From the NCBI RefSeq assembly GCF_009914765.1, contig NZ_WYDS01000003.1:1-37135 (forward strand): a stretch of DNA of 37,135 nucleotides. Direction: 5' to 3'. The notes under the pieces are model-generated. The model ran no database searches. It was not told the origin of the DNA and saw nothing but the letters and a program-made list of their open reading frames with translations. The position numbers and the translations under genes are program-made. The stretch is from Halodesulfovibrio sp. MK-HDV (GTDB taxonomy: Bacteria; Desulfobacterota; Desulfovibrionia; Desulfovibrionales; Desulfovibrionaceae). Below are positions 8,065-16,762 of the stretch, piece by piece; position 1 is the stretch's first letter, and every line of letters starts with the position of its first letter.

Positions 8065-8156
8065 GTCATACTGCCTGCGCTCTGGTACAGCCAGGCAGTA
8101 TGACAGAGAGTTAGACACATGTAGGTAGCGTTCCGTTGGCCTGGTCTCTACCTACA
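8065..8156 (+). promoter_or_regulatory. Two strong leader hairpins before lactate permease
   Basis: GTCATACTGCCTG (8065-8077) pairs perfectly with CAGGCAGTATGAC (8092-8104) across a 14-nt loop. A second stem, TGTAGGTAG (8120-8128) with CTACCTACA (8148-8156), ends 12 bp before the ribosome binding site. Neither is followed by a T-tract, so they are not terminators. They would form in the mRNA leader and may affect stability or translation. Confidence 0.5.
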
Positions 8157-8178
8157 CATACCTGAACTAGGACCTGTG

Positions 8179-9696
8179 ATGGAATACTTGTCTTTTTTAT
8201 TGGCGCTCTTGCCAATCGCGTGGCTTATCTTTTCGCTTGTTGTTCTCAAGCTCCCAGCACATAAAACTTGTACTGCAACCTTAGTTGTCACACTTGCGAT
8301 CGCCGTATTCGGTAAATGGCAAATGCCTGCACTTGAAGCTGCTTCTGCTGCTGCAGAGGGCGGTGTATTGGCACTTTGGCCTATCATGATTGTTATCATC
8401 GCTGCTGTATTTACATACAATCTGTCTACACAGACTGGCAGCATGAACGTAATCACAAAAATGCTTTCCGGCATTACCACCGACCGCCGTTTGCTCGTGC
8501 TTATTGTCGCATGGGGCTTTGGCGGTTTTCTTGAAGGTGTAGCTGGCTATGGTACTGCCGTGGCTATTCCTGCAAGTATTCTTGCTGCTATGGGTTTTGC
8601 CCCAATGCATGCAGCCGTAATTTGTCTTGTAGCTAATACCGTACCGACTGCGTTTGGCGCAATCGGAATTCCCATTTCTACAATGGCAAGCGTAACCGGT
8701 ATCCCTGTTGAGGTAGTAAGCTACCTTACAGCGTTCCAGCTTTCTACATTCATCGTTCTCATTACCTTTCTTGTTGTCGGCCTTGTAGATGGCTTTAAAG
8801 GTCTGAAAGGCGTTGTTGGTGCTTGTCTTGTTTCCGGGTTTAGCTTTGCTCTTCCGCAATTGTATGTAGCCAAGTATATGGGTGCAGAACTTCCATGTCT
8901 TGTTGGTAGTATCTGTAGTATGGCGGCAACCATTGCATACACCCGCATGGTACATCGCAGCACAGCTGCTGAAGCGGAAGAAGTTGTTACTGCAAAAAGT
9001 AAGTTCCTCGCGTGGGTTCCTTACATGCTTATTCTCACGTTTATCGTTCTTTGCAGTAACTTGTTTCCTGCGATTAAAGAAGTGGTTGGCTCCCTTAAGT
9101 CAGTTATCACTATTTATGGTGATAAGCCGTTTACTATTAAATGGGTTGCCACTCCGGGTGTCCTCATCATTCTCGCTACATATATCGGCGGTATGATTCA
9201 GGGTGTTTCTTTCGCAGAAATCACAAAAGTTCTGGCCAATACTGCAAAGCAGCTCACCAAGTCTGCTATTACAGTAGTGGCCATTGTCGCGCTTGCGAAG
9301 GTGATGTCCTACAGTGGTATGATTAATACCATTGCGTTAGTCATCGCCGAGTTAACCGGCTCCTTCTACCCATTCATCTCACCAATGGTGGGCGCGCTTG
9401 GTACCTTTGTCACTGGCTCCGATACATCTTCAAATGTGCTCTTCGGGCAATTGCAGATGCAGGTTGCAGCAAAGATCGGGGTAGATCAGGCCTGGCTGGT
9501 TTCAGCTTCCGCAGCTGGTGCCACAGCAGGTAAAATGATCTCTCCACAGTCTATTGCTATTGCAACAGCAGCAACCGGTATTACCGGTAGCGAAGGTCGT
9601 ATTATGAATAAGACCATCGTTATTTGCTGTGGCTATGTGCTCATTTTAGGTACACTTGTGTACGGACTTATTCCGTACCTGCACGTAATCTACTAG
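8179..9696 (+). CDS. lctP: L-lactate permease (LctP family)
   Basis: A 505-residue membrane transporter that imports lactate, a main electron donor of Desulfovibrionales. It has about 12 or more hydrophobic segments and family hallmarks 'WGFGGFLEGVAGYGTAVAIP' (about 112-131), 'NTVPTAFGAIGIP' and, near the C-terminus, 'GTFVTGSDTSSNVLFG' and 'TAGKMISPQSIAIATAA'. The length is close to the usual 500-560. The ATG at 8179 follows AGGA at 8169-8172 by 6 bases; the overlapping GTG at 8176 is too near the ribosome binding site. No lactate dehydrogenase gene is adjacent, so this copy stands alone. It is preceded by an unusually long, structured upstream region. Confidence 0.95.
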   Translation: MEYLSFLLALLPIAWLIFSLVVLKLPAHKTCTATLVVTLAIAVFGKWQMPALEAASAAAEGGVLALWPIMIVIIAAVFTYNLSTQTGSMNVITKMLSGITTDRRLLVLIVAWGFGGFLEGVAGYGTAVAIPASILAAMGFAPMHAAVICLVANTVPTAFGAIGIPISTMASVTGIPVEVVSYLTAFQLSTFIVLITFLVVGLVDGFKGLKGVVGACLVSGFSFALPQLYVAKYMGAELPCLVGSICSMAATIAYTRMVHRSTAAEAEEVVTAKSKFLAWVPYMLILTFIVLCSNLFPAIKEVVGSLKSVITIYGDKPFTIKWVATPGVLIILATYIGGMIQGVSFAEITKVLANTAKQLTKSAITVVAIVALAKVMSYSGMINTIALVIAELTGSFYPFISPMVGALGTFVTGSDTSSNVLFGQLQMQVAAKIGVDQAWLVSASAAGATAGKMISPQSIAIATAATGITGSEGRIMNKTIVICCGYVLILGTLVYGLIPYLHVIY

Positions 9697-9713
9697 ATAA
9701 TTCGCAGTGCGAC

Positions 9714-9732
9714 GGAGGCGCTTTGCGCCTCC
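9714..9732. terminator. GC-rich hairpin after lactate permease
   Basis: GGAGGCG pairs with CGCCTCC across CTTTG, and flanking TGCG and GCA extend it. There is no T-run on the plus strand, so it is at best a weak terminator or a 3' stabilising stem. It also lies just downstream of the convergent membrane protein gene. Confidence 0.5.
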
Positions 9733-9792
9733 CCGCATTGAAAAAATCCTGCCTATTACGCATTCAGCAATGCTTTGCTGTTTTTGCCGTCG

Positions 9793-10329
9793 CTACAGTG
9801 TCTGTTCTGCAAAACCAAACTTTGAAAGCTGGTCGCACAGCACTTGCCGTGCAAGATACAAAACACCGAGCATGAGTAATCCGGAAACGAAAACGTTTGT
9901 CCGGAAGGCAAAAGAAACAACAAAACATACGGCTGTTACTGCAAGCTGAATTTGAGCAAATTTTTCTGGAACTGCACTATGGGATACAAGCAGCCATTGC
10001 GGCTTGGTTCCATATAAAAAGAGAGAAACCAGAAAAATTGCGCCTAGAATTCCAGCAGCTTTTAAATCCGCAAGCAGAACCGGAAATCCAGGTGTGCCTC
10101 CACTAAGCAATGCAGCGCTTAGTAAAATATACATATTAATCCCGACAATTACGGGATCTGGAATAGCTTTTTTTATCAGGAAAATACCAAGAGTGACCAA
10201 CGCGGTGCCTGCTGCCACATAAAATGGCATCATCCAGCTGTCCGGTTGAGAAACATCAACATATCGAAAAGAAAATGCAAATACCTGAAGCGGTAGCAAC
10301 TCGAGCAGAATCCGTAACCAGCGGTTCAT
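9793..10329 (-). CDS. Small polytopic membrane protein, YciB/IspZ-like architecture
   Basis: A 178-residue membrane protein with about six hydrophobic segments. I cannot name its function. The start ('LRILLELLPLQVFAFSFRY') and overall layout recall the YciB/septation protein A group, but the similarity is only impressionistic. It shares an alignable pattern with the 174-residue protein at 20649-21173: 'LLELLPLQVFAF' against 'FFEVIPLATFLI' and 'VGINMYILLSAAL' against 'LGINCYLISGAVG'. These look like distant paralogues. The gene is monocistronic, convergent with lactate permease and leaves a 477-bp gap on its 5' side. Confidence 0.75.
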   Translation of the reverse strand: MNRWLRILLELLPLQVFAFSFRYVDVSQPDSWMMPFYVAAGTALVTLGIFLIKKAIPDPVIVGINMYILLSAALLSGGTPGFPVLLADLKAAGILGAIFLVSLFLYGTKPQWLLVSHSAVPEKFAQIQLAVTAVCFVVSFAFRTNVFVSGLLMLGVLYLARQVLCDQLSKFGFAEQTL

Positions 10330-10616
10330 AGCGTTTCCCCTTGGTACTGTGTGCTGAATCGTCCCTTGCGCATGACATCAAGCAAGTAAAAGTAAGGACG
10401 AGCAAACACGTTATGTACAATGCTGAGAATAAGTATTGCAGATTATTTTTTATGTTTACAAGTTCTATTTCTTAATTGTGCTTTCAAACAGTTTGGATTG
10501 GTGAGTTCCTGCAAAGCACATCTATTTTAAAATGTTAACTAAAATGAATTTTTTCATTTTCTTTGAGTAATTAAAGAAAATTGAAAGAACACATATCCAT
10601 TTTGGACGTAAGTATT

Positions 10617-10659
10617 CACTCTGTGGAGCAGGCTATGCCTATTCTGCAGAGTGTTTTTT
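10617..10659 (+). terminator. Orphan intrinsic terminator
   Basis: CACTCTGTGG (from 10617) pairs with CTGCAGAGTG (10644-10653) with two wobbles, followed by six T. No plus-strand gene lies between lactate permease and this point, so it may end an unannotated small RNA. Confidence 0.6.
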
Positions 10660-10700
10660 GTTGTTTTGCGCAACATGCTGGTATGGATGGTACTGAGAAC

Positions 10701-10740
10701 ATACATTACAAGGCCCTGTTATGCAGGGCCTTTCATGTAT
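10701..10740. terminator. 40-bp inverted repeat, probable terminator of the small minus-strand gene
   Basis: AAGGCCCTG (10710-10718) pairs with CAGGGCCTT (10724-10732), and outer arms ATACAT (10701-10706) and ATGTAT (10735-10740) also pair. T-tracts are short on both sides. It lies about 65 bp beyond the stop of the gene at 10807-10962. Confidence 0.5.
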
Positions 10741-10806
10741 GAAGGAGGATGTTGGCAAGACCTGTCTGGTGGAATGGCCAGTCTGCCAGATTAAGCAAGC
10801 GCTATC

Positions 10807-10962
10807 TTACTTAATGTACTGAGCTACCTGTAAAACATTTGCGCCTACGGCATGGGCTTTGATGGAGAAAGCAGTGAGAAGAATTGCCATAGTGAGCAGT
10901 GTTGCGTGTTTTGCAGAGCCGCTAGTGTATTTTGAGTCGTCAACGTTGAAAAACAGATTCAT
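10807..10962 (-). CDS. Small hypothetical protein with one hydrophobic segment
   Basis: A 51-residue frame whose ATG at 10962 is preceded by AAGGGA at good spacing. It has a polar N-terminus, a hydrophobic helix (about 22-34, 'TLLTMAILLTAFSI') and then 'KAHAVGANVLQV'. The Ala-His-Ala could be a signal-peptidase site, which would release a peptide of about 13 residues; a small single-span protein is equally possible. The frame is open upstream to an ATG at 11319 (170 residues, with 'YESAELEITEKTYLLYRKE' near the start and a second hydrophobic stretch at about 90-110). That longer start has no visible ribosome binding site, but such a long open frame in AT-rich DNA may be coding. I do not recognise either form. 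Confidence 0.45.
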   Translation of the reverse strand: MNLFFNVDDSKYTSGSAKHATLLTMAILLTAFSIKAHAVGANVLQVAQYIK

Positions 10963-11319
10963 TGTATTCCCTTTTGTTCCGCAAAAGAGGTTGAATAAAA
11001 TTGTTTTGATTGAGCGACCAAACAATAACAAAAAGGCTAACGTTGTAAAGTGGTAAATCGGGTTTTTGAAGATTTTTGTTACAAGCCGCAAGGCTGTTGA
11101 TGTTTGAGAGAAAAGCTTGCTGAAGACTAGCTGTGAAGTGGTAAGCTTGTTTGTGTCTATATGAGTGAATGGCTTTTTAGGTTCAAGGTTAGAAGTTTTT
11201 TCATTGGGAGCAAGTTTGTGGTTGGAAAATGAGGGGAAAGCGTAAAAACATTCTTTACGATATAGCAAATACGTTTTTTCTGTAATTTCAAGCTCTGCAC
11301 TCTCATAAATAAGTTTCAT

Positions 11320-11753
11320 GGGGTTATAAATTAAAGTGTTCGGCCATTTTTAGATATAAACTTTAAAAAAACAGGATGTTGTGTGTTTAGTGGGAAAGGG
11401 TGTTTGTTTAAAATTATTAATTACTTAGCTTGATCATCCAACAAAATAAGAGGGCTAATGCAATCATGAATTGTTCGAAGGTCAAGATATGAGCCAGCGC
11501 ATACTAACACTTGGAGTGCGCGGATATTCAGCTTTATTATTCGGAGAGTAAGGTTCGTGAAAAACTCCTCAGTCGTCTTTTTAGTACTATTGTGGGGCGT
11601 TCTTATCCCATTGTTGGCAATATAAGCCAGTCTAAGTCTAAAGCGACTTAAAAAGAATAAAAACTGATGCATAAATGAATTGCTATTGAGTGTGGAAACA
11701 GGGTTTTTTTTATTAGTGCTTTAAAAACAGAGAGTTACGTTTTTGCATTTTTT
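11320..11753. other. AT-rich intergenic region, no supported gene
   Basis: An 83-codon minus-strand frame (11421-11672) exists but has no ribosome binding site and no recognisable family pattern; I treat it as non-coding. Nothing else is visible before the sigma-54 promoter at 11754. Confidence 0.4.
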
Positions 11754-11769
11754 TGGCACGCGAGATGCA
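11754..11769 (+). promoter_or_regulatory. Sigma-54 (RpoN) -24/-12 promoter for the APC permease
   Basis: TGGCACGCGAGATGCA has the -24 GG and -12 GC exactly 10 bp apart and fits the consensus TGGCACG-N4-TTGCW except for one T. Transcription would start near 11780, about 210 bp upstream of the permease ATG, leaving a leader that can fold (CCTAA..TTAGG near 11783-11806). Expression would need an enhancer-binding activator; none is encoded in this window. Confidence 0.75.
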
Positions 11770-11990
11770 TTAGGGTGAGTGCTCCTAAAGAGTGCCAAAA
11801 CCTTAGGCATGGGCCTGTGCTACCTTTTTGGAAGAACAGACGTCCCTCTGCATGAGTAATCTCATCGTTGCTATTGGGTGGTATGTAACCTGTCCCCAAG
11901 ATTTAGTTCTCCTGCCAGTAACGACGCTATGGTTAAAAGGTAAACATAAAAGTGACTTCGGTCATTTTCTTAATTTAGGAGAGGCTTACT

Positions 11991-13451
11991 ATGAGTGGTA
12001 TATCAACGAATTCTGACGAAACTCCATCGCTAAAGAAATCTATTAAGCCATCTCAAGCATGGGCTCTTGCATTAGGGGCTATTCTTGGGTGGGGTGCATT
12101 TGTCCTGCCTGCATTGCGCTTTTTGCCTTCCGCAGGGCCACTGGCAGCTTGCATCGGATTTGTTTTAGGTGGAGGGATGTTATTCTTTGTAGCCATTAGT
12201 TATGGTAACATGGTGAGCAAGTATCCTGTAGCAGGAGGCGCATTTACTTTTGCTTACATCGGTTTCGGGCCGACTGCAGCGTTTATCTGTGGTTGGGCTC
12301 TCGTGCTTGGATACATCTGTATTATTGCGCTTAACGCAACTGCCCTCGCGTTACTATCGCGCTTTTTATTACCGGGTGTATTTGAAATCGGGTACCTGTA
12401 TACTATTGTTGGTTGGAAAGTTTACGCAGGTGAATTGGCAATGCTTATTGCTATTCTCGCTGGCTGTGGCTTTTTGAACTACTGTGGTGCCGATCTTGTA
12501 GGTAAGATACAAGTTTTCTTAGCATTTGCTTTGGTTTCTGGAGTATTTGCCCTCTTCGCAGGTTCCTGCCTGACGGAGACTGCATCTATTTCAAACCTGT
12601 TTCCGTTATACGCGGAAAATAAAGGGCCAATCGCTAGCGTTATGGCGATTACAGCTATTGCACCTTGGCTGTATGTTGGCTTTGATACCATTCCACAAGC
12701 GGCAGAAGAGTTTGACTTTCCACATAAAGACGCTCAGCGCTTGATGCTTTCAGCAATTACATGGGGTGTACTTTTGTACGCACTGGTAACGATTGCTGTA
12801 GCAGTTGTTATGCCGTATCCGGAGTTGCTTGGCATGGACGTGCCATGGGCAACCGGAACAATCGCAAAAATTAGCCTTGGTAATGCAGGTAGTGTGATTT
12901 TGGCTACTGCCGTATCCGCTGCAATCTTTACCGGTATTAACGGCTTCTTTATTGCTTCTTCCCGTCTGCTTTTCAGTATGGGACGTGCAAAAGTGCTTCC
13001 AGCATGGTTTGCACAGATCCATCCTAAGCATCAGACTCCGCACAATGCTATTTTATTCGTACTTGTTATCGCAATTTCTGCGCCATTCTTCGGTCGTGAA
13101 GTACTCAACTGGGTTGTAGACATGTCTGCAATCGGAACAGTAGTGGCGTATCTCTACTCCTGTCTCGCAGCGTATAAATATATGGCTGCACACCCATTTG
13201 ATGAAGGCTCCAAAAAAGGTAAAATTTGTGCAGCACTCGGATCATTAAGTTCTGTGATCTGCCTCTGTCTTCTTACCATTCCAGGTTCACCTGGTGCAAT
13301 CGGTTCTGAATCTTGGATGGCATTGTTAGTTTGGTGTGGCCTTGGCTTCATCTTCTACAAAACAAAAATTGGTGACTTTACATCAATGAGCCGCAAAGAA
13401 CAGACAGAATTGATTTTGGGTTGCTCATCTCGTCCGGTATTTTTTAAATAG
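11991..13451 (+). CDS. APC-superfamily amino acid/amine permease
   Basis: A 486-residue transporter with about 12 hydrophobic segments. The N-terminal family pattern is present: 'ALALGAILGWGAFVLP' (the unwound substrate-binding helix 1 region), 'SKYPVAGGAFTFAYIGFGP' in helix 3, and 'LYVGFDTIPQAAEEFDFP' in the middle. This belongs to the amino acid-polyamine-organocation family; the substrate (amino acid, amine or ethanolamine-like) is not readable. The start has AGGAGAGG at 11977-11984. It is monocistronic, driven by the sigma-54 promoter and closed by a perfect terminator. The LysE exporter and AraC regulator downstream are separately transcribed. Confidence 0.92.
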   Translation: MSGISTNSDETPSLKKSIKPSQAWALALGAILGWGAFVLPALRFLPSAGPLAACIGFVLGGGMLFFVAISYGNMVSKYPVAGGAFTFAYIGFGPTAAFICGWALVLGYICIIALNATALALLSRFLLPGVFEIGYLYTIVGWKVYAGELAMLIAILAGCGFLNYCGADLVGKIQVFLAFALVSGVFALFAGSCLTETASISNLFPLYAENKGPIASVMAITAIAPWLYVGFDTIPQAAEEFDFPHKDAQRLMLSAITWGVLLYALVTIAVAVVMPYPELLGMDVPWATGTIAKISLGNAGSVILATAVSAAIFTGINGFFIASSRLLFSMGRAKVLPAWFAQIHPKHQTPHNAILFVLVIAISAPFFGREVLNWVVDMSAIGTVVAYLYSCLAAYKYMAAHPFDEGSKKGKICAALGSLSSVICLCLLTIPGSPGAIGSESWMALLVWCGLGFIFYKTKIGDFTSMSRKEQTELILGCSSRPVFFK

Positions 13452-13516
13452 ACACTGATACTTGTTAGCTCCATGTGCAAGGAGCTCTACGTAACAGAAC
13501 GCTCTTTGGTTTTATT

Positions 13517-13553
13517 CAGCAGCATAATAGAAATATTATGCTGCTGTTTTTTT
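13517..13553 (+). terminator. Intrinsic terminator after the APC permease
   Basis: A perfect 13-bp stem, CAGCAGCATAATA with TATTATGCTGCTG, closed by a GAAA tetraloop and followed by seven T. Confidence 0.95.
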
Positions 13554-13712
13554 ATGGAGTTGAAAAAAAGAACGACCATAGCTTTTTGATTCATTCTACT
13601 TCCTTTCTCTTTTTCCATTCCATTCTCATGTGTTCTCCATGAGCAATATCGTTCAATATTCACGTCACACTATTGTGTATGATTTCTCCTTATTCTTTAA
13701 GGAGGGTTTTAC

Positions 13713-14312
13713 GTGTCCATTTATCTTTCTATGGTGGCTTTCACGTTGGTGGGGGCAATTTCACCGGGGCCGGTTAATGTTATTGCTGCAAGTTCCGGAG
13801 CCAGAGCAGGGTACAAAAAAACCACGCCGTATGTTTTTGGAGCCAGTGTTTCGTACACTCTTGTTGTTGTAATTAGTGGTGTAAGTCTTGAACAGGTAGC
13901 TTTTGTTGTGCCACAGATTACTTGGCTTCTTAAAATTTTGGGTGCAATATTTTTGCTTTTCGTGGCGTACAAGATAGCGATGTCAAAAGGATTTGCATCA
14001 GCTCAAAATGGTGAAGGTGTCTCGCTCCCGGGATTTTGGGAAGGGGCGTTGGTGCAGGTGCTTAATCCTAAAGCATGGCTTGTTGCAATGTCCGGTGTAA
14101 GTTTGTTTACGCTTGGGCGAAACCCTGCCATGATGTATCTCATCAATTTTAGTATTACTTCTTTTGTGATGTGTTTTGCCGGTGTCTCGGTATGGGGCGC
14201 ATTGGGCAGCTATATAAGACAATTTCTGGCGACTCCAAAGCGGCAGATTGGCTTTAACTACACAATGGGAACCCTGCTTAGTGTGACGGTTCTATACATG
14301 CTGGCGGGATAA
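13713..14312 (+). CDS. LysE/RhtB-family amino acid exporter
   Basis: A 199-residue membrane exporter with about six helices. Family signatures are 'AISPGPVNVIAASSGARAG' near the N-terminus and 'LVQVLNPKAWLVAMSGV' in the second half. Members export lysine, homoserine, threonine or similar amino acids. It starts with GTG at 13713, supported by AAGGAGG at 13699-13705. It lies 10 bp ahead of the AraC regulator gene, so the two form an operon and the regulator probably senses the exported compound or a related stress. Confidence 0.93.
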   Translation: MSIYLSMVAFTLVGAISPGPVNVIAASSGARAGYKKTTPYVFGASVSYTLVVVISGVSLEQVAFVVPQITWLLKILGAIFLLFVAYKIAMSKGFASAQNGEGVSLPGFWEGALVQVLNPKAWLVAMSGVSLFTLGRNPAMMYLINFSITSFVMCFAGVSVWGALGSYIRQFLATPKRQIGFNYTMGTLLSVTVLYMLAG

Positions 14313-14322
14313 CGGAGCAAGA

Positions 14323-15141
14323 ATGAAGCAGGACAGCACAGTTTTTTTGCGTAAATGCAAAGGGTTGCCGTTTGTTGAAGTACGGACGGCGCTGAACTCT
14401 GCTGTCTGCTATCATGCTCATTCGCATGATGAGTTTTCATTCGGCGTGATTGATAATGGTACCGCGAGGTACCAGAACTTGAAGACAACTAACCGGATCT
14501 ATAAATTGGATACGGTAACGATTAATCCGGGCGATATTCATTCGTGCAATCCGGATTCAGAATCGTGGTCATACAGGATGTTGTTTGTCGATGCAGGTTG
14601 GATAGGGGCTGCGCAGGAAGAAACTTTCGACATGTATAGTGCCGATTATAACGGTTTCCTAAGAGCGCATAAGACAGACCACGGGCTCTATTCTTGTTTC
14701 GAGGTGCTGTATAATGCATTGATGCAGGGTACGAATCCGTTGGCTTCGGAAAGTTTTTTGCTGCAATACATTGTTCGTAACTTCGATCGGGAAGAGAATG
14801 CGGGGGACGTATGTCGCAAAATGTCTTCTTCTGTTGTCGGCAGGGTGCGAGAAAGGTTGTTCGATCAGCTCGAAACAAATCATTCGTTACATGATTTAGC
14901 GTTGGATGCAGGTTTAAGTCGCTATCATCTCATTAGAAAATTTAAATCGGTCTACGGGCTTTCTCCGCATGCCTTACAGATTGATGAACGCATAAAACGT
15001 GCAAAAGAATTGCTTAAGCAGGGCACAACCATTGCTGAAGCTTCCACCCAGCTTGGTTTTGCAGACCAGGCTCATTTCCAGCGTAATTTCAAAAAACGCT
15101 TGGCCATCACACCAAAACAGTACCAGTCTTTCTTTATATAG
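14323..15141 (+). CDS. AraC-family transcriptional regulator
   Basis: A 272-residue regulator. The N-terminal cupin-like ligand domain (about 20-140) has 'HAHSHDEFSFGVIDNGTARY' and 'PGDIHSCNP', typical of AraC-type arabinose-binding domains. The C-terminal double helix-turn-helix (about 170-272) has 'LHDLALDAGLSRYHLIRKFK' and 'GFADQAHFQRNFKKRLAITP'. It is co-transcribed with and 10 bp downstream of the LysE exporter gene, which is its likely target. The ligand is unknown. Confidence 0.93.
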   Translation: MKQDSTVFLRKCKGLPFVEVRTALNSAVCYHAHSHDEFSFGVIDNGTARYQNLKTTNRIYKLDTVTINPGDIHSCNPDSESWSYRMLFVDAGWIGAAQEETFDMYSADYNGFLRAHKTDHGLYSCFEVLYNALMQGTNPLASESFLLQYIVRNFDREENAGDVCRKMSSSVVGRVRERLFDQLETNHSLHDLALDAGLSRYHLIRKFKSVYGLSPHALQIDERIKRAKELLKQGTTIAEASTQLGFADQAHFQRNFKKRLAITPKQYQSFFI

Positions 15142-15168
15142 TTTGCCGTGCCCGCATGTAACTGGCAT

Positions 15169-15185
15169 TATGAAACGGTTTCATA
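15169..15185. promoter_or_regulatory. Palindrome downstream of the AraC gene
   Basis: TATGAAACGGTTTCATA is a perfect 8-bp inverted repeat around one central base. It has no loop for a terminator and looks like a protein-binding site. It resembles, but does not match, the two operators further downstream. Confidence 0.35.
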
Positions 15186-15284
15186 CGGCACAAAGCAAAA
15201 AAAAAATTAAAATAACATAAAAATTCAATAAAATTGACAAATTACATCGGTTACAGCGTTGTTTTTTACATTTTGTGCGTTGAA

Positions 15285-15300
15285 TGTAAAACCGTTTACA
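15285..15300. promoter_or_regulatory. gap operator site 1 (Rex-like palindrome)
   Basis: TGTAAAACCGTTTACA fits TGT-N-AA-N4-TT-N-ACA, the core of the Rex redox-repressor box, although the outermost T/A pair of that consensus is A/T here. A second copy with one mismatch lies at 15380-15395; centre-to-centre spacing is 95 bp, close to nine helical turns. Confidence 0.55.
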
Positions 15301-15379
15301 TTGTGCGCCTATATGTGTCTAAAAGTGTTGTCAGTAAAGGCTTTACGAAGATTGTTCCAAGTCGTGAACACTCCACTAT

Positions 15380-15395
15380 TGTAAGACCGTTTACA
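15380..15395. promoter_or_regulatory. gap operator site 2 (Rex-like palindrome)
   Basis: TGTAAGACCGTTTACA, identical to site 1 except for one base. It lies just upstream of a candidate promoter (TTGTAA at 15406-15411, 18 bp, TATAAA at 15430-15435). That position suits an activator or a looping repressor acting with site 1. Regulators to consider are Rex, a LacI-type protein or a sugar-phosphate sensor. The rest of 15142-15657 contains no gene I can support. Confidence 0.55.
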
Positions 15396-15405
15396 TTATT
15401 TTGTG

Positions 15406-15435
15406 TTGTAAAAGTTTTCAAAAATGCCCTATAAA
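15406..15435 (+). promoter_or_regulatory. Candidate promoter of gap-pgk
   Basis: TTGTAA and TATAAA are separated by 18 bp, about 220 bp upstream of the gap ATG. The -10 is good and the -35 weak. The proximity of the two operator-like palindromes supports it. Confidence 0.4.
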
Positions 15436-15648
15436 TTTCTCTAGAACTATTCTTTTCAAGCGACCTAAGTCATGTATCAGTAGAAGTTCATTTGAGTGTG
15501 TGCAGTTAGCAATTCCAATGATGAAGAAGCTACGTATGGCATAGGTGCCGAGGTAAAACGTCTTCGCCCATTCGTTTTACAGTGATGTTGCAGAATGCAA
15601 AGAGGCAACACCCGTCTCGGTATGAAAGTAACCATTTAGCACAAGTAA

Positions 15649-16653
<1,005 letters not shown>

Positions 16654-16670
16654 TTCCAGAATGAAGTTTA

Positions 16671-16705
16671 CACTGCGGCTTACCATGTATTAGGTAAGCG
16701 CAGTG
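16671..16705 (+). promoter_or_regulatory. Intercistronic hairpin between gap and pgk
   Basis: CACTGCG-G-CTTACC (16671-16684) pairs with GGTAAGCGCAGTG (16693-16705) with a single bulged G, across an 8-nt loop, and is followed only by ATTTTG. It could be a leaky terminator or a stabiliser of the gap mRNA 3' end, setting different levels of gap and pgk. Confidence 0.6.
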
Positions 16706-16762
16706 ATTTTGTGCTGGGAGTTTTTACAACAAAAATTATCACACCTTACGAGGCATAAACAT

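Larger units (their letters stand above)
10330..10806. other. Intergenic region with two terminator-like hairpins, no supported gene
   Basis: This AT-rich stretch between two minus-strand genes contains a plus-strand terminator near 10617-10659 and a long inverted repeat at 10701-10740, although no plus-strand gene precedes them. A small RNA on the plus strand is possible. A 21-codon frame (10749-10814) sits directly on an AAGGAGG, but the spacing is wrong for its ATG and it overlaps the 3' end of the next gene. Confidence 0.4.

Noticed and set aside
7930-8100. Sigma-54 promoter for lactate permease
   Set aside because: Candidate GG/GC pairs near 7928-7955 and 8059-8075 have spacings of 11 or more bp instead of 10, so none qualifies.
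10749-10814. 21-codon frame on an AAGGAGG (MLARPVWWNGQ...)
   Set aside because: The ATG directly abuts the ribosome binding site with no spacer, and the frame overlaps the end of the opposite gene. More likely chance.
11421-11672. 83-codon minus-strand frame
   Set aside because: No ribosome binding site, no family similarity, and it is in an AT-rich gap.
11780-11990. Known riboswitch in the APC permease leader (glycine, lysine or glutamine classes considered)
   Set aside because: None of the conserved core sequences I know could be found.
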